Shown here: positions 1-6,811 of the stretch, one piece after another
Layout: every line of letters begins with the position of its first letter
Numbering within the stretch: the first letter of the stretch is position 1
Source: Firm-04 sp045628085
GTDB lineage: Bacteria; Bacillota; Clostridia; Oscillospirales; Ruminococcaceae
Assembly (NCBI GenBank): GCA_045628085.1
Contig: JAZQOZ010000172.1
Coordinates: 1-27,072 of the forward strand
Reading direction: 5' to 3'
DNA: 27,072 nucleotides
Program-made: the position numbers and the translations under genes
Notes under the pieces: generated by a model
What the model saw: only the letters and a program-made list of their open reading frames with translations
What the model was told of the DNA's origin: nothing
Database searches by the model: none

Positions 1-896
1 AAAAGAATAAACCACGGGACTGCACGCGGCTGCACAAGCAGGATCAGCAGCGCACACGGAACCGTTCCGGCAAGCGGCCCGAAATACGGGATCATATTCG
101 TCATGCCGGTCACCGCGCTGATGAGTACCGGATACGGAAAATGAAACAGCTTCATCCCCAGAAAACATAAGCCGCCGAGGATCAGTGCCTCTTTGCACTG
201 TGAACCGAGAAAGCGCGCAAACGTATTGCAGACAAAGCGGACACGCCGCAGGATCACCCTTGCACCGGATGCACGGCTGCCGCAGAGTTTTTTCATCTGC
301 CTGCCGAGACGGGGCTTGTCCGCAAGCAGATACAGCGCAAATACTGCGCCGATACCGATATCAAGCAGGATATTGACAAGTGACGCTGTATAATCATAGG
401 TTTTCAGGAGCAGTTTCGGGAATTGTGCCTGCATCGCGGAAAGCTGTGCATCCAGTTTATCGGCGGAAAACAGGCGTATGAACGGCAGTGCCGCACAGCG
501 TCCGAGCCATTCTTTGAGATTATCGCTGTAAATGCTGATGTTATCGGATATTGTCCTGACCGACCGCATCATCTGCGGCACAAGGACACATCCCACGCTG
601 ACCACGACCGATACCGGCGGCAGGATCGCCCCAAGCAGGGATACCGGCCGGATCCAGCCTGTCCTTATATGATGCTTTCCGGCAAATCCGGTGAAATCCG
701 CACGCAGACGCTCATAGGACGGCTCCAGCATCGTTGCAAACAAAATGCCGAGCAGCAGCGGACGGAGAATATGCAAAAGCCGCAGGATCACCGCCCAGAC
801 CTGCCCGATGTGCAGCAGCAAAGCGGCAATTATCAGTAATATTCCGCCGGCGGCAACCAGCAGCCGGAATAATGGATCTCTGAACAGCTTTTGCAT
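1..896 (-). CDS. AI-2E/YtvI-family integral membrane permease (partial, C-terminus beyond window)
   Basis: The minus strand reads open from an ATG at 896 to the left edge, giving 298 residues with no stop. The protein is strongly hydrophobic, starting with a transmembrane segment at about residues 10-30. Near the visible end it carries a T-N-M-I-P-Y-F-G-P motif, which is the hallmark of the AI-2E transporter (PerM/YtvI) family. An AGGGAGAG ribosome site precedes the ATG by about 6 bases. The gene follows a peptidoglycan-binding protein gene by 22 bases and belongs to the operon that starts at 3490. Members of this family named YtvI are sporulation membrane proteins under sigma-E in Bacillus, and the sporulation-like neighbours make that subgroup likely. 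The substrate is unknown. Family membership is secure; the YtvI assignment is inferred from context. Confidence 0.85.
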   Translation of the reverse strand, partial: MQKLFRDPLFRLLVAAGGILLIIAALLLHIGQVWAVILRLLHILRPLLLGILFATMLEPSYERLRADFTGFAGKHHIRTGWIRPVSLLGAILPPVSVVVSVGCVLVPQMMRSVRTISDNISIYSDNLKEWLGRCAALPFIRLFSADKLDAQLSAMQAQFPKLLLKTYDYTASLVNILLDIGIGAVFALYLLADKPRLGRQMKKLCGSRASGARVILRRVRFVCNTFARFLGSQCKEALILGGLCFLGMKLFHFPYPVLISAVTGMTNMIPYFGPLAGTVPCALLILLVQPRAVPWFIL

Positions 897-918
897 TGCG
901 TTCTCTCCCTTCTGTGAA

Positions 919-1431
919 TCAGATTCCGATATGCATCGTATTGATGAGCGCTGCCAGACGGTTCCACGTTTTCCGGTCAAGGATACCCGTTTCCGGCAGA
1001 GCCGAGATCGTCTGGAATTTCCGGACGGCGGCTTTCGTATCTGCATCATATACGCCGCTGACCGTGATCGTTATCAGATTGCTGTAATGTCCGGCGGCAA
1101 GATTCAAAAGCACCTGCACAAGCTGCACAAGTTCGCCGCTGTCACGCTCCTGCAAGAGAAATGTACCGGAAGGAAAAACAGTCAGCGGAACTGCCGCATC
1201 TGCGATCTGATGGTAGGTTTCCGTGATCGTATTCCATGTTGCATCGTCAATCTCACCGGTCACGGGCAGACTGTAAGCCTGCTGAAAGGCGCGGACAGCA
1301 AGCGCCGCTTCATCGGTATAGGTTTTCGCCGGCAGGACGATCGGGATGCGGCTGTCATGCAGTGCGATCCGGTAGAGCAATTCAAGAATTTCCCCGATAT
1401 GCGCCTGTTTCTGTGTTTCGGTATACAGCAT
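919..1431 (-). CDS. Protein with two peptidoglycan-binding (PG_binding_1) domains
   Basis: This 170-residue protein consists of two tandem peptidoglycan-binding type 1 units, about residues 1-80 and 90-165. Each ends in the usual pattern of A-V-R-x-F-Q, then G-x-x-D/T, then T-W-N. No signal peptide, membrane segment or catalytic domain is visible, so it would act in the cytoplasm or, in a sporulating cell, in the mother-cell compartment. The ATG at 1431 has a CAGGAG ribosome site 6 bases upstream. It lies 15 bases after the SpoIID-domain gene, whose C-terminal half carries the same domain type, and 22 bases before the permease gene. A role in binding spore cortex or cell-wall glycan is inferred from the domain and operon; the exact function is not known to me. 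Confidence 0.85.
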   Translation of the reverse strand: MLYTETQKQAHIGEILELLYRIALHDSRIPIVLPAKTYTDEAALAVRAFQQAYSLPVTGEIDDATWNTITETYHQIADAAVPLTVFPSGTFLLQERDSGELVQLVQVLLNLAAGHYSNLITITVSGVYDADTKAAVRKFQTISALPETGILDRKTWNRLAALINTMHIGI

Positions 1432-1446
1432 GATGTTCTCCTGTTC

Positions 1447-2835
1447 TCATCGTATGATATAGCCCGGTGCCTGATAAGGACGCTTTCCTGCGCCGCATTT
1501 CATCTCGGAATAAACACCTGAAATTGCATCCCATGTAACAGGCCCGACCTGCCCGTTTGCCGTCAGACCGTATTCATGCTGAAATGCCTGCACGGCGGCT
1601 TTCGTCAGCGGCCCGAAATAGCCCGTATCGGAAACCGGTCTGATATTCTCATCATATTGTGAAATGAACGTCAGGTATTGCTGCAATATGCGGACGTTTT
1701 CGCTCGTGATGCCCTCTCTCAGCAGTTCATTCGGATAAAGCCGCGCACAGTTCTGCGGCGGATTCGATGTCAGAATGCCTGCGTATGCGCGGTAGATATC
1801 ATTCCATGTGCGGCGGTCTGCGATGCCGGTCTGCGGCAGACCGTATGTCTGCTGAAACGAGCGCACGGATGCGGCGGTTTCGGCATTGTATTCTCCGGTG
1901 ATATGCAGCGGCAGGACACTCTGATAGTATGCACCGATCACCGCCAGATAATACTGAAATGCGCGGACGGCATTACCGTAATCACCCTCGCGCAGCACAT
2001 TCGGAAAGCTGCGCTGCAATTCCTCATATTTCAGTCCCTCGGAATCAAGGTCTGCCAGCCGCTTGATGCTGACATAGATATAAGACAGACGGTTCCATGT
2101 CGGCTCATCCACGATGCCGGTCTGCTGCAGATCAAATACCGACTGAAAAACGCGGACTGCCTCGGCGGTCTGCGCATCATAGATGCCGTCTGCATTCGGG
2201 AGCTTCGGGATCGCCGGATAATTCTGTGCGATCCGGTTCAGCTGAATCTGTATCGTCTGCACATCTCTGCCTGCCATGCCGGTTTCCTGCGGTACACCCG
2301 GATAACTCGGTGTCGGTGAACGGATCTCCTGCGCACGGATGATGTCGATATCACTGCCGTAATAATGCTGCAAAATCTCATAGGGGATCATGCCCTGATT
2401 TGCAAGCTGTACCGTCCCCCATTGCGATAGTCCGTCACATTCTGCGGTCGTACCGTCACAAAAAACGGCGAACATCGGCTCATAGCTGCCCTGCCGCCGG
2501 ATATAGAAACGGAACATTTCCTCGCAAAGACGGCTGATATTGCTGAACAGTTCTCTGCCGTATACAAAAGCCTGATCGAACTGCGTGGTGCTTGTGATAT
2601 CGAACGGATAGCCGCGCGAACGGTACCATTCGGTATAGATGCGGTTCAGCGCATAGGTATTGATGACATATATATTCGCACGCAGAGAATTTTCCGGCCA
2701 TGTCGGATAGACCTCACTGCACGCAACATTTTTCAGGTAGCTGATATAAGGGATCGTGACATTCGCCGCATCGGAATCCGGCAGACCGAGATGCACGGTG
2801 ATCGTTTCCGGTATAAAAACCTCTCCGGTGAGCAT
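1447..2835 (-). CDS. SpoIID/LytB-domain protein with three C-terminal peptidoglycan-binding domains
   Basis: I start this 462-residue protein at the ATG at 2835, which has a GAGAGGAG ribosome site; the open frame runs 25 codons further upstream but overlaps the preceding gene. Residues 10-170 form a SpoIID-type domain. It includes a candidate catalytic Glu41 in A-C-S-E-V-Y-P, Cys126 and Cys133 in the positions of the SpoIID metal-binding cysteines, and the terminal L-S-Q-W-G...Y-E-I-L-Q-H-Y-Y-G pattern. Three PG_binding_1 units follow at about 185-250, 280-350 and 375-440. SpoIID is a lytic transglycosylase needed for engulfment, but classical SpoIID has an N-terminal membrane anchor. None is visible here, so this is a relative and not spoIID itself. 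It sits mid-operon, 13 bases after the proline-rich protein gene. Confidence 0.85.
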   Translation of the reverse strand: MLTGEVFIPETITVHLGLPDSDAANVTIPYISYLKNVACSEVYPTWPENSLRANIYVINTYALNRIYTEWYRSRGYPFDITSTTQFDQAFVYGRELFSNISRLCEEMFRFYIRRQGSYEPMFAVFCDGTTAECDGLSQWGTVQLANQGMIPYEILQHYYGSDIDIIRAQEIRSPTPSYPGVPQETGMAGRDVQTIQIQLNRIAQNYPAIPKLPNADGIYDAQTAEAVRVFQSVFDLQQTGIVDEPTWNRLSYIYVSIKRLADLDSEGLKYEELQRSFPNVLREGDYGNAVRAFQYYLAVIGAYYQSVLPLHITGEYNAETAASVRSFQQTYGLPQTGIADRRTWNDIYRAYAGILTSNPPQNCARLYPNELLREGITSENVRILQQYLTFISQYDENIRPVSDTGYFGPLTKAAVQAFQHEYGLTANGQVGPVTWDAISGVYSEMKCGAGKRPYQAPGYIIR

Positions 2836-2848
2836 ACATACGCTCCTC

Positions 2849-3490
2849 TCAGTATTGCTGCATATCGTTATAGAATGTGATATCACCGTCCGGCAAAGGA
2901 TCATCTGCACCTGCCGGCAGCGGGATCATATCAAAATTCTGCACGGATGTGATATTCGGAAATACGGGGACATCGGTGCTGTGTTCGCGGTAATATCCGG
3001 CAGCCTGTGCCGTGATATCATAGAGAAAGGATGCCGGCCGGCGCTGATCGGCAGAGGGCGGCGGTGCAGGCACGGTCACGGCTTCAATGTTGCCGCTCTG
3101 ATCGGTCGTTTGCAGGGAGATCAGCTCCGGCTCACCGTCTGTCATCTGCGAAATGATGACCGATGCGCCGTCAACAGGCCTTGCGCCCTGCGCAGTCGCA
3201 ACATGAACACGGATGATGCCGGTATAGGCACGTTTTGGCAGAACCGGTGCGGCGGTTTCTTCCTGACTGCGTTCCGCTGATACAGCAGGTTCCGGTTCTT
3301 CCGGCGCTGAAATTGCCATTGCAGTGACAGCAGACTGTTCTTTTTGCGGCGGTTTCGGCGGTACGGGCGGCGGTGCAGGGCAATGATTCTTCGGCGGCTT
3401 CGGCGGCAGATTCATATTCTGTCCGGCATACATCCGGAACAGCTCCTCACGGTAACGGCGTGCGGTATCCTCAAATTCCTGACGATTCAT
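2849..3490 (-). CDS. Proline-rich protein with carboxypeptidase-regulatory-like domain
   Basis: This 213-residue protein has three parts. A charged helical start (residues 1-25) is followed by a disordered stretch rich in P-P-K-P-P and P-E-E-P-E-P (about 28-80). A beta-rich domain at about 88-200 begins I-I-R-V-H-V-A-T and ends in a Y-x-x-H-S-x-D-V-P-V-F pattern, resembling carboxypeptidase-regulatory-like (CarbopepD_reg) folds. No signal peptide is present. The ATG at 3490 has an AAAGGAG ribosome site. It is first in the operon containing the SpoIID-domain gene, 13 bases upstream of it, and follows a sigma-E-like promoter. Similar short proteins often sit beside PG-binding SpoIID-like genes in Clostridia. 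A structural or scaffold role in the spore envelope is inference. Confidence 0.75.
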   Translation of the reverse strand: MNRQEFEDTARRYREELFRMYAGQNMNLPPKPPKNHCPAPPPVPPKPPQKEQSAVTAMAISAPEEPEPAVSAERSQEETAAPVLPKRAYTGIIRVHVATAQGARPVDGASVIISQMTDGEPELISLQTTDQSGNIEAVTVPAPPPSADQRRPASFLYDITAQAAGYYREHSTDVPVFPNITSVQNFDMIPLPAGADDPLPDGDITFYNDMQQY

Positions 3491-3521
3491 GCAAATACTC
3501 CTTTCAGACGCATCCTGCTAC

Positions 3522-3550
3522 ATTCTATGCAGAAGAACCGCCGAACTTGA
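3522..3550 (-). promoter_or_regulatory. Candidate sigma-E-type promoter for the SpoIID/PG-binding operon
   Basis: On the minus strand, TCAAGTT (3550-3544) is followed by a 14-base spacer and CATAGAAT (3529-3522). The sigma-E consensus is roughly KMATATT, 14-15 bases, CATACAMT; this gives 5 of 7 and 7 of 8 matches. The start would fall about 25 bases before the ATG at 3490, leaving room for the AAAGGAG site. The same -10 with nearly identical flank (CATAGAATGTAGCA here, CATAGAATATAGCA at 21283) precedes the sipL-like gene, which strengthens the call. Confidence 0.55.
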
Positions 3551-3575
3551 CAAGAAGCCGCAGATATGATAAGAT
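3547..3575 (+). promoter_or_regulatory. Candidate sigma-A promoter of the tfoX-N/rluA/CPBP operon
   Basis: TTGACA (3547-3552), a 17-base spacer and TAAGAT (3570-3575) lie 29 bases upstream of the ATG at 3605. The -35 box is a perfect match and the -10 has 4 of 6 consensus bases. Its -35 overlaps the -35 of the divergent sigma-E-like promoter. Confidence 0.6.
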
Positions 3576-3604
3576 AAAAGGAGTATCTGAAAGGGAGAAA
3601 GGTT

Positions 3605-3934
3605 ATGGCATCCAGTCAGGAATATTTGGAATATATCATGGAGCAGCTTTCCGGTCTGCCGGATATCCGCAGCCGAGCCATGATGTCGGAATACATCCTC
3701 TATTACCGTGATAAGGTATTCGGCGGCATCTATGACAACCGGTTTCTTGTCAAGGCTGTGCCGGCAGCGTGCAGAATGCTGCCGGATGCGCAGTATGAGA
3801 TCCCGTATCCGACCGCAAAGCCGATGCTGCTTGTTCCCGATCCGGATGACCGCGAACTGCTTGAAATGCTGATAACGGCAATGTATGCAGAATTGCCGGA
3901 AACGAAGCCGCGGAAGAAAGGATACTGCCCGTGA
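3605..3934 (+). CDS. TfoX N-terminal domain protein
   Basis: This 109-residue protein matches the TfoX/Sxy N-terminal domain: S-R-A-M-M-S-E-Y near residue 25, Y-Y-R-D-K-V-F-G-G-I-Y-D-N-R-F-L-V-K in the middle, and a C-terminal helix after P-Y-P-T-A-K-P-M. The family is named for a competence regulator in gamma-proteobacteria, but single-domain forms in Firmicutes are uncharacterised, so no competence role is claimed. The ATG has a GAAAGGGAGAAAGG ribosome region just upstream. It is the first gene of a four-gene operon, and its stop overlaps the GTG start of the pseudouridine synthase gene in a GTGA junction. Confidence 0.85.
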   Translation: MASSQEYLEYIMEQLSGLPDIRSRAMMSEYILYYRDKVFGGIYDNRFLVKAVPAACRMLPDAQYEIPYPTAKPMLLVPDPDDRELLEMLITAMYAELPETKPRKKGYCP

Positions 3935-4794
3935 GCCTGCTGCAAATTGATGTGCGGTGTGCAGATGAAATGCAGCTTGGGGATTATCTCCGGAAATATG
4001 CCGGCATCTCCGCGCATACGCTCAAACGGCTGAAAAATGTTCCGGACGGCATCATGCGAAACGGTCAGCATCTCCGGACGGTCGATCCGGTCGTCAGCGG
4101 CGATATCATTCTGCTGCATCTGCCGGAATCCTGCGCACATACGCCGAATCCTGCTCTGGAACTGCCCGTTATCTATGAATCGGAGCAGATACTTGTCTGC
4201 GATAAGCCTGCCGGAATGCCGGTGCATCCTTCCATGCTGCATCGGGACGATACGCTTGCAAACTGGTTTGCCGCACAGTATCCGGAATGCGGTTTTCATG
4301 CCGTCAACCGGCTGGACAGGAATACATCGGGGCTTTGCGTGATCGCCAAAACAGCCTATGCCGCACACGCGCTCCGAAACGGCGTACAAAAGCGCTATTA
4401 TGCACTGGTCGGCGCAGGTCTGCACGGCAGCGGAACGGTCGATGCCCCGATCGCAAGAGCGCAGGAATCCGTTATCACGCGCTGTGTCCGTGCGGACGGC
4501 AAGCCTGCTGTCACGCATTACCGCGTCATGCAGGAAATGCCGGACTGCACATTACTGGAACTGACGCTCGAAACCGGAAGAACGCATCAGATTCGTGTTC
4601 ACATGGCATATATCGGCTATCCGCTGCTCGGTGATGATCTCTACGGCGGCGACTGTTCGCGGATACACGCCCATGCCCTGCACTGCGGATATCTCTCACT
4701 GACTGATCCCGCAGCCGATGAATCCATTTCACTGCATACGCCGCTGCGTGCGGAAATGCAGGAAATGCTGAACAGAAAGGACAAAACACTATGA
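3931..4794 (+). CDS. RluA-family RNA pseudouridine synthase
   Basis: This 287-residue enzyme would isomerise uridine to pseudouridine in rRNA or tRNA. It has an N-terminal S4-like RNA-binding region (about residues 12-65), then the catalytic domain. The RluA motif H-A-V-N-R-L-D-R-N-T-S-G places the catalytic aspartate at residue 129. The later H-Y-R-V, L-E-T-G-R-T-H-Q-I-R-V-H and L-L-G-D-D-L-Y-G-G motifs are all intact, and the length is normal. It starts with GTG inside the last codons of the TfoX-N gene, so translation is probably coupled. Its stop overlaps the ATG of the CPBP protease gene (ATGA). Which uridine is modified cannot be told; the RluC/RluD-type paralogs look alike at this level. 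Confidence 0.93.
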   Translation: MSLLQIDVRCADEMQLGDYLRKYAGISAHTLKRLKNVPDGIMRNGQHLRTVDPVVSGDIILLHLPESCAHTPNPALELPVIYESEQILVCDKPAGMPVHPSMLHRDDTLANWFAAQYPECGFHAVNRLDRNTSGLCVIAKTAYAAHALRNGVQKRYYALVGAGLHGSGTVDAPIARAQESVITRCVRADGKPAVTHYRVMQEMPDCTLLELTLETGRTHQIRVHMAYIGYPLLGDDLYGGDCSRIHAHALHCGYLSLTDPAADESISLHTPLRAEMQEMLNRKDKTL

Positions 4795-5726
4795 AAGCAG
4801 ATTTGAAACTACAAAAGACAGCACCCTATTTTGAACGGATCCGCAATATCCCCAAACTGAGTATCAGCCGCCATATCATAATCGTGGTACTGCTGTTCAC
4901 AGCGGCGATCTTCGTCGGACAAATGCTGGAATTTATCCTCATGCTGGTTGTTCAGTTTGGGATCATCGGGGCGAAAAAGGCAGATGACATCGACATACAG
5001 CTCATACTCCAGCTGTACCTGACAGTGGTCGTGACCGCTTTTACGTTTTTATTCTGCCGGCTCTGCGACAGTCGCCCTGTGAAAACAATGTTCCTGACAA
5101 GCCGGAAGATGATCCCGGATTATCTGACAGGCGCACTGCTCGGCATGGCAATGATGACAGCGGTCGCACTGGCGGCATGGGGCTGCGGCGCATTGCAGTT
5201 TGACGGGTTTCAGTCAAAACAGAAGCCGCTTATCATGATCCTGCTGTTTATCGGCTGGATCCTTCAGGGATTCTCCGAGGAGATCGCCTGCCGCGGATGG
5301 CTGATGTCATCCATCGGAACACATCACTCTGCATGGTCGGCTGTGACCGTCAGTTCGCTCATGTTTGCACTCCTGCATATCGGCAATAACGGTTTCTCTT
5401 TGCTGGCGGTCGTCAATCTGTTTCTGTTCGGTGTTGCCGCATCGCTCTTTGTACTTCGTACCGGAAGTATCTGGGGTGCAGCAGCCATGCACAGTGTATG
5501 GAACTGGGCACAGGGCAATTTCTTCGGCTTACAGGTCAGCGGTCTGGAAACCGGCAGTACGATCTTCAAATTCTCGCAGACCGGCAATGCTGCATGGATC
5601 GGCGGCGAAAAATTCGGACTGGAAGCAGGTGTCGGAACAACAGCAGTCACGCTGATCGTCATCGTGATCCTTCTGCTCCTGCCGCAGAGAAAATCACAGG
5701 AGGAACAAGAAAATGGAACTGTATGA
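4791..5726 (+). CDS. CPBP-family intramembrane metalloprotease
   Basis: This 311-residue membrane protein has about eight hydrophobic segments, starting near residue 29 and ending with one at about 285-300. The CPBP (Rce1-like, formerly Abi) signature is complete: the Glu-Glu pair at 163-164 with Arg168, His196 in the second motif, and His234 and Asn238 in the third. These residues form the metal and substrate site in this family, so an active protease is expected. Members process prenylated proteins in eukaryotes; in bacteria they are linked to bacteriocin self-immunity or unknown peptides. The ATG overlaps the preceding stop, and the 3' end overlaps the next gene by 14 bases, so the pair is probably translated together. 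Confidence 0.92.
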   Translation: MKADLKLQKTAPYFERIRNIPKLSISRHIIIVVLLFTAAIFVGQMLEFILMLVVQFGIIGAKKADDIDIQLILQLYLTVVVTAFTFLFCRLCDSRPVKTMFLTSRKMIPDYLTGALLGMAMMTAVALAAWGCGALQFDGFQSKQKPLIMILLFIGWILQGFSEEIACRGWLMSSIGTHHSAWSAVTVSSLMFALLHIGNNGFSLLAVVNLFLFGVAASLFVLRTGSIWGAAAMHSVWNWAQGNFFGLQVSGLETGSTIFKFSQTGNAAWIGGEKFGLEAGVGTTAVTLIVIVILLLLPQRKSQEEQENGTV

Positions 5727-6747
5727 TCCGGAAAAGCTGCAGCAGGATTATAAGGAATTACAGTCCGGTGATCCGCGGATGCGTGCGATCCGTGCGGCGG
5801 CGGCAGCAGCGGAGCAGGCAAATGATCTCCCGTGGGCGATCCGGTTTCATCATGATCTGATCCATGAATCTGTATTTTCCGGCGACCGTTATCAGGCGCT
5901 GATCGACTTTCCGCAGTATCTTGCACTGGTCAAACGCGATCCGGAACTGGAGCAGGATAACCTCTGGGATACGCTCTGGATGTTCAAATGGATCGTTGAA
6001 GCATCAACAGAGTTTTATCAGATCGAGAAAAAGCAGGTCTTGCAGTGGTTCACGGAATATCGCCGGATGCTGCTGACAAACGGCTATTCCCTGCGGTCAT
6101 GGCATGAAAAGCGTGCGATTTTTTACAGCTATTGTGACCGCGCAAAAATGCGTCTGGATTATGCGAATTTTCTGGATGCACCAAAGGATGATCTCGGTGA
6201 CGGAACAGCAAGTGAACTGGATTCGGTTGTACGGTTTTCATTGGAGACCGGGAACCGTGAAAAGGCTTTGCAGGCAGCCGATCAGATCATCGGCAATAAT
6301 CTCCGGACAGAGGAAGTCCCCTGCAAAACCTATTACTATCTGCTGCGTGATGCACTGCGGCGCGGCGACATGAAAAATGCAGATCAATATGCAATGCCGC
6401 TTCGTCCGCTTTGTAACGGTCAGCGCTTTCAGCTTGAACCGATCGGCATGATCCTGTACTATGATGCACTGACCGTTCCGACGCGCGGACTCGATTTCTA
6501 CCGGAAAAACCTGCCGCTGCGCGAAGGTTCACGGAATCCGTTTTTATGCTTCTGGTTTGACCGCGGTGCGGCAAAACTGCTCTCTGCCGCAGCAGAACAG
6601 GGGCTTTCCGGCACGGATCTGTCCGGCAGAACGCTGACACCGGAACAGCTTTCCGCAAAGGCAGAAGAAACAGCGCAGAACTGCCGGATGCTTGCTGAAA
6701 AATTTGATGCACGCAACGGCTCGGATTATTTTTCATCTCTGCTGTAA
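5713..6747 (+). CDS. Uncharacterised helical, TPR-like repeat protein
   Basis: I do not recognise this 344-residue protein. It is soluble, lacks a signal peptide and is almost entirely helical. The pairs of helices at about residues 20-60, 90-160 and 185-260, including a G-N-R-E-K-A-L-Q-A-A-D-Q-I-I unit near 192, look like tetratricopeptide-type repeats, so protein binding is the likeliest role. Its start overlaps the last 14 bases of the CPBP protease gene, and an AGGAGGAACAAG ribosome site lies just upstream inside that gene. This overlap suggests the two products work together. The gene is last in its operon and is followed within 10 bases by a strong terminator. Confidence 0.7.
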   Translation: MELYDPEKLQQDYKELQSGDPRMRAIRAAAAAAEQANDLPWAIRFHHDLIHESVFSGDRYQALIDFPQYLALVKRDPELEQDNLWDTLWMFKWIVEASTEFYQIEKKQVLQWFTEYRRMLLTNGYSLRSWHEKRAIFYSYCDRAKMRLDYANFLDAPKDDLGDGTASELDSVVRFSLETGNREKALQAADQIIGNNLRTEEVPCKTYYYLLRDALRRGDMKNADQYAMPLRPLCNGQRFQLEPIGMILYYDALTVPTRGLDFYRKNLPLREGSRNPFLCFWFDRGAAKLLSAAAEQGLSGTDLSGRTLTPEQLSAKAEETAQNCRMLAEKFDARNGSDYFSSLL

Positions 6748-6753
6748 TAATAA

Positions 6754-6801
6754 ACAGCGCTCTGTTCAGTCCGGTAATCTGAACAGGGCGCTGTATTTTT
6801 T
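6754..6801 (+). terminator. Strong, probably bidirectional, rho-independent terminator
   Basis: A 16-base inverted repeat (6754-6769 against 6779-6794, one mismatch) encloses a 9-base loop and is followed by ATTTTTT. It starts 7 bases after the stop of the TPR-like gene and ends just before the stop of the convergent dapL gene. The flank on the other side (AATAATAA) gives a T-rich tract on the minus strand, so it can serve both operons. Confidence 0.9.
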
Positions 6802-6811
6802 ATGATTCTTT

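Noticed and set aside
745..1521. Plus-strand ORF of 258 codons
   Set aside because: It lies antisense to the permease and PG-binding genes, which have clear family motifs and ribosome sites; its product is basic low-complexity sequence.
2036..2350. Tandem DNA repeats in the PG-binding region
   Set aside because: The similarity is at protein level between repeated PG_binding_1 domains; the DNA copies are too diverged to be recent repeats or a CRISPR array.
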